Program-made: the position numbers and the translations under genes | Source: Sulfoacidibacillus ferrooxidans | GTDB taxonomy: Bacteria; Bacillota; Bacilli; Alicyclobacillales; SLC66 | Assembly (NCBI RefSeq): GCF_022606465.1 | Contig: NZ_JALBUF010000010.1 | Coordinates: 1 to 58,673, forward strand | Length of the DNA: 58,673 nt | Reading direction: 5' to 3' | Notes under the pieces: generated by a model | What the model saw: the letters and a program-made list of their open reading frames with translations, nothing else | The model's database searches: none | What the model was told of the DNA's origin: nothing | Shown: positions 44,337 to 51,815 of the stretch, piece by piece | Position numbering within the stretch: position 1 is the first letter of the stretch | Layout of the letters: each line of letters starts with the position of its first letter

Positions 44337-45482
44337 ATGAATGTGGAACTCATACGCACCATTCGATTGAAGTTACTCGTATCACCTGAACAAGCAAGTG
44401 AACTCAACGCATCATTGAAGGCAAATCGTGATGCACTGAATTTTGCTAGTCAAGTTGCTTTCGACCATGGTGGAATTAGCGCATATAAGCGATTGCAACC
44501 ATTGACTTACCACAGGTTAAGAGAAAAATTCGGACTCAAATCACAAATGGCGTGCAATGTCTGCTCTACGGTGGCAGGCACGTATGCCAGCGCCAAGAGC
44601 AATGGCCGACTTTTACTGGCAAACTTCACGCATAGTAAATTGGTCTACTCGTACAATCGTGATTACACCATCCAGCCAGCGTCACAAACGTTATCACTAG
44701 GCACACTGTCAAAACGGATCAAAGTTCCTTACCTAGTTGGAGAATATTATCAACCGTATCTCCATCATGAGATGTGGACATTTGGATCAGCAGAATTAGT
44801 GCCGACTCGCAAAGGATTTTCATTGCACGTCACCGTGAAACGCGAAATCGCAGAACCGCTCTCTCGTGATTGTGATGCGATGATTGGCGTAGATCGTGGT
44901 ATGAATTTCTTGGCTGTTGCCACCAATCAGATGGACGAAGTGATGTTCTTCAAGGGACGCTCGATCAAGGATAAGAAAGCTACATTCGTCCGTCAGCGCA
45001 AAGAATTGCAACGCAAAGGCACTCGATCAGCAAAACGAAAGTTGAAACAAGTTGCTGGACGAGAAAACCGTTTTATGACAGATGTTAATCATCAAGTAGC
45101 CAATGAAATCATCACCTTTGCCAAATGTTCTGGCAGTCATCCTTGTATCGTGCTAGAAGATTTGACCAACATCAACTTGAACACTGTGGTTCGGTTGAAC
45201 GACCGCTATTGGCGATTCTCATGGGCGTTTGCCCAATTGGAAACGTTCATACGGTACAAAGCATTCGCAGAAGGAATTCCTGTACTCTCCGTCTCCGCGA
45301 AATACTCCAGCCAGCGTTGTCCCAAGTGCGGACACACTGCAAAGGCAAATCGAGATAAGAAACGGCATCGCTTCGAGTGCAAAAAGTGCCATTACCAGTT
45401 GAATGATGACTTAATTGGTGCTAGAAATATACGTGAACGTGGCGTAGAGAAACGTCACCAGAACGAGGTAGCAGGAGCATGA
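44337..45482 (+). CDS. tnpB: TnpB RNA-guided nuclease (IS605 family)
   Basis: This 381-aa protein is full length for TnpB. The RuvC-like site is complete: Asp in GVDRGMNFLAV (about residue 186), Glu in CIVLEDLTNINLN (about 280) and Asp in LNDDLIGARNI (about 362). A zinc ribbon CPKCGHTAKANRDKKRHRFE followed by CKKC lies between the last two. TnpB cuts DNA guided by an RNA made from its own 3' end and the element's right end. With no tnpA it depends on a transposase elsewhere or persists by homing. GAGGTG precedes ATG 44337. Confidence 0.9.
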   Translation: MNVELIRTIRLKLLVSPEQASELNASLKANRDALNFASQVAFDHGGISAYKRLQPLTYHRLREKFGLKSQMACNVCSTVAGTYASAKSNGRLLLANFTHSKLVYSYNRDYTIQPASQTLSLGTLSKRIKVPYLVGEYYQPYLHHEMWTFGSAELVPTRKGFSLHVTVKREIAEPLSRDCDAMIGVDRGMNFLAVATNQMDEVMFFKGRSIKDKKATFVRQRKELQRKGTRSAKRKLKQVAGRENRFMTDVNHQVANEIITFAKCSGSHPCIVLEDLTNINLNTVVRLNDRYWRFSWAFAQLETFIRYKAFAEGIPVLSVSAKYSSQRCPKCGHTAKANRDKKRHRFECKKCHYQLNDDLIGARNIRERGVEKRHQNEVAGA

Positions 45483-45632
45483 CTCCTCCTATCAGGCTGA
45501 CCGTCAGCCAGCCTCATGTCGCGACTGTGTGTTCTCGCAAGGGAACCGTAAAGTGGGAGGCGTAAGCCGTTCACCACCAGGTCAGTGGCAAGCTCCCACT
45601 TCTAAACAAAGCGTAAGTGGGAGTAGTTGACG
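45483..45632 (+). ncRNA. candidate omega (guide) RNA of TnpB
   Basis: This 150-bp non-coding tail holds GGCTGACCGTCAGCC, a perfect short hairpin near 45502, then GTTCTCGCAAGGGAAC, and the right-end CTCCCACTT/AAGTGGGAG hairpin. That is the place and style of TnpB guide RNAs, whose 3' guide would be read from flanking DNA after 45632. Confidence 0.55.
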
Positions 45633-46232
45633 CAAGGTTTCAGGTACGGCTGCATAATTCAGTGCAACAAAGGGACCTTTAGAGCGTCGACTCTCAGAAT
45701 GAATACCTTGAGCCAACATTTCCTTTCCGGTTCCCGACTCACCTTGCAAAAGTAACGTCGAATCAACTGCAGCATATCGGTGTGCTAAGCGAAGTAGGTG
45801 TTGCATCGGTTCAGACTCAGCAACTAAATGAGACAACGTCCACTTTGCTTGAAGTCCTTGTTGACTTATATTACGCCTGATTGTCTCCTCATATTGTTGA
45901 AGTTCTGTAATATCCCGCATACTCGATACTGCCCCTATTAATTCATCATTGTAATACACAGGGGCTCGGTTAATAATTGCGGTGTGAGATTCAAGTCTAC
46001 GAATTTCATCGTGATGAAAACTTTGATCAGCCAGCACGCGTAATAGACTTGCTTTTGGATTAATGGTTGCAATATTTCCTTTTGTTGCTTCACTGATGGA
46101 TATACCAAGAAAATTAGCCCCAGCTTCATTTATGATAATTATACGTCCGTCATTATCCACTCCAACTATTCCATCATACGATAAATTAAAAATAGTCTGA
46201 TAAAAATGCTTTTGGCGCTCTACATCATCCAT
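45633..46232 (-). pseudogene. PAS/sigma-54 activator truncated by the TnpB element
   Basis: The gene starts well (ATG 46232, AAGGAGTGA upstream) with a PAS domain (IFNLSYDGIVGVDNDGRIII, VSSMRDITELQQYEE). The AAA+ domain follows (STLLLQGESGTGKEMLAQGI, Walker A) and runs to FVALNYAAVPETL. There it hits the right end of the TnpB element; the residual frame runs on to 45582 in IS sequence. The GAFTGA loop, Walker B and HTH are lost, so it cannot activate transcription. It may once have regulated the neighbouring MFS or NCS1 permease. Confidence 0.88.
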
Positions 46233-46447
46233 AAAATCACTCCTTACAAGGCTACTATTACGGTAATTATATCATCAAGAAATTTTATTTAATGATTTTT
46301 TGTAATTTTTTTCCTTTTTGTAATTTGGCATATTCCAAATAGATGATTCTTTGCTCGCTTTATAGCTACCAAAACATTTACATAAGAATAAATTTTTAAT
46401 TCATTTGTTCTCTTCGTTTTGTATTTTATTATTTCTACTTTATTACT

Positions 46448-46495
46448 AACACTAGATTTAGTTCTAGAATTATTTTTAGAACTAAATCTAGTGTT
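46448..46495. repeat. 19-bp perfect inverted repeat upstream of parA
   Basis: AACACTAGATTTAGTTCTA (46448-46466) mirrors TAGAACTAAATCTAGTGTT (46477-46495) with a 10-nt loop. A further CTAAATTTAG follows at 46506. It could be a terminator or the operator/centromere of the partition operon. It shares the TAGTTCTA word with the 24-bp repeats inside the putative parB. Confidence 0.65.
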
Positions 46496-46555
46496 GTTTT
46501 TAGCCCTAAATTTAGTTATATTTTATTAACGAGTTGATATTCAGGAGGAATTTTT

Positions 46556-47494
46556 ATGGCCGTGACCATTTCGTTTATGCTGCAAAAAGGTGGAGTCGGC
46601 AAATCCACTACTACAGGTATATTAGCCTACCTGCTTTCTCGTAAAGGAAAAAAAGTTTTAGTTGTTGATATGGATTCTCAAGGAAATGTAAGTACATTAT
46701 TATCACAACGAAGTACTTATACGTTTTCTAACGAGACTGTTTTAGAAGCAATTGAAGATCAAGATCCGGTTCCGTATATTGTTAAATGTGGTGACTTACT
46801 TGATTTATTACCTTCCGATGACTTATTAGCTATTTACGGAAGAAGAATTTATGAATTACAGCATGAGGGTTTTAAAGGCTCCCCCATCTTGTATTTAAAA
46901 AACACTCTTGATTTAGTTAAGGATAACTATGATTACATATTAATCGATTGCCCGCCAAGTCTTAACGAGCAAACAACCTCCGCTTTATCTGCTTCAGATT
47001 ATGTTGTTACTGTTTTACAAGCTGAAGTTTATGCTTATCAAGCTTTGGCCCGTTTTTTTGAAACGTTATTTCATATTAGAAACAACGTAAATCCCAATCT
47101 AGCTATGATTGGAATCGTTGTCGGTTTAATTGATCGATATACTCTTCAAGATTCGATTTTAGAAGAATGCAAAGAAGAATACGGCAGCCTTGTTTTTGGG
47201 TCTGTAATTCGTCGTTTGGCTAGAATCGCAGAATTTGCAACATTAGGAATTACCGATTCTAGAAAAGATCAAAAAGTCGCTTTAGAGCAATACGAAATTC
47301 TTTTAGATGAACTTCTAGAAAGAATTGAGAATAACTATCATGACAATTCAATTTATCTACGTGCATTAGAAAGTCGGTTAGAGTATGTCGAAGAAAAATT
47401 ACTTGAAGATTTACCTGATATTAAGTTAGAACGTTTTGAGGAATTAAAGGATGATCTCATCAATCATATTAAAATAGCTAAGGAGTGGATTTAA
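46556..47494 (+). CDS. parA: ParA-type partition ATPase
   Basis: This 312-aa protein has a deviant Walker A KGGVGKSTT (residues about 12-20), DMDSQGN (A') and LIDCPPSLNEQT (Walker B). It is a ParA/Soj ATPase that forms a gradient on the nucleoid and moves plasmid copies apart. It lacks an N-terminal HTH, so the partner protein probably provides operon repression (type Ib-like). AGGAGG is 7 nt before the ATG. The stop overlaps the next ATG (TAATG). Confidence 0.93.
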   Translation: MAVTISFMLQKGGVGKSTTTGILAYLLSRKGKKVLVVDMDSQGNVSTLLSQRSTYTFSNETVLEAIEDQDPVPYIVKCGDLLDLLPSDDLLAIYGRRIYELQHEGFKGSPILYLKNTLDLVKDNYDYILIDCPPSLNEQTTSALSASDYVVTVLQAEVYAYQALARFFETLFHIRNNVNPNLAMIGIVVGLIDRYTLQDSILEECKEEYGSLVFGSVIRRLARIAEFATLGITDSRKDQKVALEQYEILLDELLERIENNYHDNSIYLRALESRLEYVEEKLLEDLPDIKLERFEELKDDLINHIKIAKEWI

Positions 47495-48345
47495 TGGCCA
47501 GTAACAAGGATCGTTTAAAATCTAGTTTGCGTTCAAATAGAACAAGATCTGCTCATAGTGCATTTATACCTAACGTGATTGATGATGCCACAATTCCCCC
47601 GTCGGACAATTTTGAAGATGAGTCCGATTTACTAATTTCTAGTTCTAGTGTTGATACTAGTTCTAGTTCTAGTGTTGATACTGGTTCTAGTTCTAGTATT
47701 GATACTGGTTCTAGTTCTAGTATTGATACTGGTTCTAGTTCTAGTATTGATACTGGTTCTAGTTCTAGTATTGATACTGGTTCTAGTTCTAGTATTGATA
47801 CTGGTTCTAGTTCTAGTGTCGATACTGGTTCTAGTTCTAGTGTTGATACTGGTTCTAGTTCTAGTGTTGATACTGGTTCTAGTTCTAGTGTTGATACTGG
47901 TTCTAGTTCTAGTGTTGATACTAGTTCTAGTTCTAGTGTTGATACTAGTTCTAGTTCTAGTGTTGATACTAGTTCTAGTTCTAGTGTTGATACTGGTTCT
48001 AGTTCTAGTGTTGATACTAGTTCTAGTTCTAGTGTTGATACTGGTTCTAGTTCTAGTGTTGATACTGGTTCTAAAAAAAATAAGCGCACTGAAAGTAAAA
48101 ATCAGATTCCAGGAGCCGAAGAATATTTAGAACAATTTTTAAAAGAATCTGTGCAGAATTTATTTACGATTCAAAATGGGAAGCTAATAAAAAGAAAAAA
48201 AACAGAGACTTACACACATTCAACCTTGTATTTAGATAAAGATTTAGAGACTCGATTAAAAATGTACTTGAAGCAAAGTGAACTAGACCAATCTCCTTTT
48301 ATTAATGTTGCCATAAGTTATTTTTTAAAACACCTAGGATATTAG
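47494..48345 (+). CDS. putative ParB: ribbon-helix-helix protein with 18 Ser-rich repeats
   Basis: This 283-aa protein has three parts. A basic N-terminus (KDRLKSSLRSNRTRSAHSAF) resembles ParA-stimulating peptides with an Arg finger. Residues about 48-191 are 18 copies of [G/S]SSSS[V/I]DT. The C-terminus holds a ribbon-helix-helix domain (HSTLYLDKDLETRLKMYLKQ, then SPFINVAISYFLKHLGY) of the type that binds centromere sites in small ParB/Omega proteins. ATG 47494 has AGGAG 8 nt upstream and overlaps the parA stop. Location after parA and domain content support a partition role. The long flexible acidic linker is unusual and could be a later expansion. Confidence 0.75.
   Translation: MASNKDRLKSSLRSNRTRSAHSAFIPNVIDDATIPPSDNFEDESDLLISSSSVDTSSSSSVDTGSSSSIDTGSSSSIDTGSSSSIDTGSSSSIDTGSSSSIDTGSSSSVDTGSSSSVDTGSSSSVDTGSSSSVDTGSSSSVDTSSSSSVDTSSSSSVDTSSSSSVDTGSSSSVDTSSSSSVDTGSSSSVDTGSKKNKRTESKNQIPGAEEYLEQFLKESVQNLFTIQNGKLIKRKKTETYTHSTLYLDKDLETRLKMYLKQSELDQSPFINVAISYFLKHLGY
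47635..48066 (+). repeat. 18 tandem 24-bp units inside the putative parB
   Basis: The unit is [G/A]GTTCTAGTTCTAGT then [G/A]TTGATACT; 17 units from 47659 to 48066 differ only at three bases, and the first unit (47635-47658) diverges at its first codon. Synonymous positions are conserved, indicating recent expansion or DNA-level selection. It is coding, with no spacers. Confidence 0.95.
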
Positions 48346-48369
48346 ATCTTTTAAGAGAGGAGTAAAACA

Positions 48370-49521
48370 ATGCCCCGTTTAAAAAGATCAAAAACCATTG
48401 AAAACTGGACAAACGAAATATTAACTTCAGACAGTGATATAGGGGATGTAGAAACACTATTTGAAGTAGCTGCAACATCACTTGCACAAGAAAATCCATT
48501 AAATAAAATTAACAAACAGTTATCTTCAACGCAGGCCATGCTCATTGAAGCTTTAAAAGTAAAAGAAATCTCAAGTAACATAAAAAATGAAGAAGACATT
48601 TCAAAATTCAGTACGCAAGTGAAAATTTTGGAGTTAGCAATAGATAAACGTCAGAAACTTCACAAGGAAAGAACATATTTCCTTGAACAAAAGGTAGCAG
48701 AAGCAGGGATATTTGCAGTACAAAAAAATAACCGTAAAAAAAATGACACTGGGAAAATTGTACGTAAAATACGTAAAGGAACTCTTAGATATACAGTAGG
48801 AGAAGAGCTAACTCCATTTGATGCGAAAGTTTTAATGTCATTGCATAAACTATGGGAAAACAAAGGAAAAACTAAAGAGCTCACCGTGAACATGTATGAG
48901 ATACTAAGGGCCTGTCATCTTACTCCTAGCGGAGATTCATACAACTTACTAGAAAACTCACTACTGAGACTTTTTAGAGCTGAAGTTGTTCTTCAGGATA
49001 TTGGTGATAACACAGAGGAACGGACATTTATTCATCTACTACAAGAAGTGGGATTTGAACGTGGCCGAGCAGAACAAGGAAAAGATGCAAAGTTTACTGT
49101 GATGTTTACTGATAGGATCTACAATTCCATGGCTGCTGGCTATTTTGAACGATTTAGCGGAGCATTATTAGCTGATCTTTCCAGTGGGACTGCACAAATA
49201 CTGATGATAGCTCTACAACCTGAATTCAGGAAAAGTATTTATGAATGGACCCTCGATGAAGTGTGTTTAATGATCGATCTAACATCTGGTAGACCCTCTA
49301 CAAGAAGAACCTCAATCCAAAAAGCATTATCTGAATTGGAAACATACAAGCATATTAGTAACTATCGAATATGGGATGACTATTCAGGGTTAACAAAAGT
49401 ATGGGCAACGCCTGGCAGCATACTTTTAGAAGAAGATATTGTAATTAAAGACAAATGGGAGCAATATTCTGGTGAAATTAAAGACTGGTGGTTAAAAAAT
49501 AAAAGCACAATAGATAGCTAA
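48370..49521 (+). CDS. plasmid replication initiator-like protein
   Basis: This 383-aa protein has an N-terminal coiled-coil-rich region (residues 1-120) and a winged-helix core. The core includes LTPFDAKVLMSLHKLWENKG, LTVNMYEILRACHLTPSGDS, LSSGTAQILMIALQPEF and LDEVCLMIDLTSGRPSTRRT. That resembles RepA/TrfA-type initiators. It is preceded by AGAGGAG and placed just after parAB. The seven 22-bp iterons start 49 bp beyond its stop, the expected binding sites. I assign function mainly by this arrangement plus the winged-helix pattern. Confidence 0.72.
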   Translation: MPRLKRSKTIENWTNEILTSDSDIGDVETLFEVAATSLAQENPLNKINKQLSSTQAMLIEALKVKEISSNIKNEEDISKFSTQVKILELAIDKRQKLHKERTYFLEQKVAEAGIFAVQKNNRKKNDTGKIVRKIRKGTLRYTVGEELTPFDAKVLMSLHKLWENKGKTKELTVNMYEILRACHLTPSGDSYNLLENSLLRLFRAEVVLQDIGDNTEERTFIHLLQEVGFERGRAEQGKDAKFTVMFTDRIYNSMAAGYFERFSGALLADLSSGTAQILMIALQPEFRKSIYEWTLDEVCLMIDLTSGRPSTRRTSIQKALSELETYKHISNYRIWDDYSGLTKVWATPGSILLEEDIVIKDKWEQYSGEIKDWWLKNKSTIDS

Positions 49522-49569
49522 AATGCATTTAGAACTATTTTATAAAAAAAATTTCTAAAATAAACGTAC

Positions 49570-49717
49570 ATTAAGCCACGTGGTATACGTCATTTGAACC
49601 ACGTGGTTTTGTACATTTAACAACGTGCTTTTGTCACTCGAGCAACGATGTGTGTCATTTGAACCACGTGGTTACGTCATTTGAACCACGTGGTTTTGTA
49701 GTTTGAACCACGTGGTT
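49570..49717. repeat. seven iterons, probable origin of replication
   Basis: The core TTTGAACCACGTGGTT occurs exactly at 49593, 49658, 49680 and 49702. Degenerate copies begin at about 49570, 49616 and 49637, giving spacings of 21-23 bp, two helical turns. The centre CCACGTGG is palindromic. Such arrays bind plasmid Rep proteins. A GGACC-GGTCC hairpin lies beyond at about 49789-49812. Confidence 0.9.
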
Positions 49718-50002
49718 GTCATAGCTTTAGTTAAAACATTAAACTAGTGACAAATAAGATAACTACCAATCCTTACTAGAAACAAAAAGGACCATAGGCG
49801 GCAACCTAGGTCCAAGAATTCCACTCAAAGAAATACACACAAAGAAACTAAACAAATTAAAGCTGGATAACCATACATCATCCTTCAAACAAGGTTGTTA
49901 TACGCTAATTATATTAAAAAACAGCGGTAATCTCAACCCTTTATTAGAGTTTGAAAAAAAAGATGTTACATGGCGTCCTGTTTTAAGACGGAGGTCTCAT
50001 CC
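49718..50002. other. AT-rich region beside the iterons
   Basis: There is no gene. The AT-rich sequence and the hairpin at about 49789-49812 could be the DNA-unwinding element and associated structures of the origin. I see no clear DnaA box. Confidence 0.4.
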
Positions 50003-51667
50003 ATGAACAAAACAGAAACCATCGTAATTGATTTAAACGAAAATTATTCGATTAATCATAGTGTAGATATAGAAATTGAAGCACGTAAAACAAATTGTAT
50101 TGTAAAAAAAGGTTGGAACAAAGGATATTTTACTGTACCAAACACTATATTTTCAGCAGAAATTAGCGGGTATGCTAAAAGCGCTTTTTTTGCTTTATGT
50201 AGGTATGCAGATATAGAAGGTCAAGCATATCCAAGTTATTCAACTTTAGCTAAAGATATTGGATTCTCTAGAACGAAAACTATTGAAGCCATTCAAGAAT
50301 TAGAAGAGAAAGGTTTACTAATAAAGAAAAATAGAATTAACACTAGAAAGAGAGAGTATCACAGTAATCTGTATACATTGATACATCCCAGTATTGCAAA
50401 TGAAACTAATGAAAAAGAAACCATAATATTGGAAAACAGTATTATCAATTTAGATAACTCATTTGGTAATAGCTATATTAAAAAAGATGATAGTATACAG
50501 TCCACAACACGACTACCTAGTACGCCACACGAACTCAAAGAAAAACACTTAAAAAACAAGAAAATAATAAAAGAGATATATATTAGCACTGAACTAGAAT
50601 CTGAATTAACAAAGGGCAACATTCAAAAAAATACAACTGCTAACAAAGTATGTAAGAAAATTGAAGAAGCCCATCAAGACACACAATCAGTTCATAAAAA
50701 AAATTGTCTAACTGCAATCACTACAAACAATACGGACACATTAAAAATACTAAACAATACACAAGAAGAAAAAATACATAATCGTGAACAGATATCAAAT
50801 GAGAAAAGTACACATGTAATTCAGCTAGACATAATCACCCAACTGTACACAGAAAATAAATTTCATCCGAATTTAAACACTGTAACGCTAGAACAATTAA
50901 GTGATTTACTTAAAAAAATAGGTATAGACCTACTACAGGAAGCTTTAAAGACAGCTATTCAATATAACGCATGTAGTTTACGTTATGTAGAAATGGTCAT
51001 CAATACTTTACTAGAAAAGAATAAAAAACAAGAAATCGTAATGTTGAAAAAGCTTAACAAACCTCAATATAAAAACAATAAACAAGATAATTTGAGGAAA
51101 CAGAAGAAATCGCAATTCTCACATGTAAAACAGAGTAATTTAACAATAGCAGAAGCTCGAGCAGCAGGATTGGAATCAGAGTGCGTACAAACAAATAAAT
51201 ATGAGGAAATTAACGCTAAAATTGCCCTATTAACGAAAAAGGAACCCTATTCAATACCAGATGAAGATCAATTCCATTCAACACAAATGATCACAAAAAG
51301 AGATTCAGCAAGGATAAACGATATTCTACAAAAAGAGAAAACAAAACGAGAAACTCTAAACGTATTAGAAGACAACCAATCTGCGAGTTTGCTAAGTAGT
51401 TTCGATATCAAAATAAGTAATAATGAAACTCGCAAAACTGAACAAGTAATAATAAAAACTAAGACAAATCATGCAAATCAATTCATAGAAGGATTAACAA
51501 CAGTAGAAAGAGCACAACAGGAGATACATGATTTATTTGGTGCCATGAAAACGAACAATAAGGTAAAAAATCAACAATCGAATATGGTTGAACAAAGTAG
51601 TAATCCAAACAACACACTTAAACAAGGGAAATACGGACGATTTAGTGCACTCCATAAGGAAAAGTAA
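50003..51667 (+). CDS. helix-turn-helix plasmid protein (possible second replication protein)
   Basis: This protein of about 554 aa has an N-terminal winged HTH of the Rep/HTH_36 type (residues about 35-110). It includes GYFTVPNTIFSAEISGYAKS, then AYPSYSTLAKDIGFSRTKTI and AIQELEEKGLLIKKNR. A long Lys/Asn/Gln-rich, low-complexity C-terminal region with coiled-coil character follows. Similar N-termini occur in plasmid replication and DnaD-like primosome proteins. GGAGG lies 8 nt before ATG 50003; the ATG at 49970 lacks one. The AT-rich codon use matches the rep/par genes and contrasts with the next gene. Confidence 0.65.
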   Translation: MNKTETIVIDLNENYSINHSVDIEIEARKTNCIVKKGWNKGYFTVPNTIFSAEISGYAKSAFFALCRYADIEGQAYPSYSTLAKDIGFSRTKTIEAIQELEEKGLLIKKNRINTRKREYHSNLYTLIHPSIANETNEKETIILENSIINLDNSFGNSYIKKDDSIQSTTRLPSTPHELKEKHLKNKKIIKEIYISTELESELTKGNIQKNTTANKVCKKIEEAHQDTQSVHKKNCLTAITTNNTDTLKILNNTQEEKIHNREQISNEKSTHVIQLDIITQLYTENKFHPNLNTVTLEQLSDLLKKIGIDLLQEALKTAIQYNACSLRYVEMVINTLLEKNKKQEIVMLKKLNKPQYKNNKQDNLRKQKKSQFSHVKQSNLTIAEARAAGLESECVQTNKYEEINAKIALLTKKEPYSIPDEDQFHSTQMITKRDSARINDILQKEKTKRETLNVLEDNQSASLLSSFDIKISNNETRKTEQVIIKTKTNHANQFIEGLTTVERAQQEIHDLFGAMKTNNKVKNQQSNMVEQSSNPNNTLKQGKYGRFSALHKEK

Positions 51668-51690
51668 AAATAAGATTTAACTAATCCTAA

Positions 51691-51725
51691 AAGAGTAGTG
51701 AAAATGGAGGGTTTTTAGGCTTGAC
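51691..51725 (+). promoter_or_regulatory. 35-bp upstream element, copy 1
   Basis: The element begins AAGAGTAGTGAAAATGG, continues AGGGTTTTTAGGCTTGAC, and is identical over all 35 bp to 55866-55900. It ends in a TTGAC -35-like word. It precedes the stalk-domain protein gene by 90 bp. Confidence 0.75.
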
Positions 51726-51815
51726 AACATGCTACGATTTTTGCATACGGAAATCTCAAACACGAGTTTGCCATTTCTAGTACACTATGTCTAACAGGAA
51801 GAGGAGGAATAACTT

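Larger units (their letters stand above)
44228..45632 (+). mobile_element. IS200/IS605-type element carrying only tnpB
   Basis: The element has matching subterminal hairpins at both ends: CCCCCACTT (44244-44252) with AAGTGGGGG (44266-44274) on the left, and CTCCCACTT (45593-45601) with AAGTGGGAG (45615-45623) on the right. Both loops begin CTAAAC. It encodes an intact TnpB and no TnpA. The ends are placed where coding of the flanking genes stops, to within about 5 bp. The flanks belong to two different genes. Confidence 0.75.

Noticed and set aside
47553-48130. Two long ORFs made of LVLVLVLI or LELEPVST repeats overlapping the putative parB
   Set aside because: They are other-frame translations of the 24-bp tandem repeat; only the plus frame with a ribosome binding site and RHH domain is credible.
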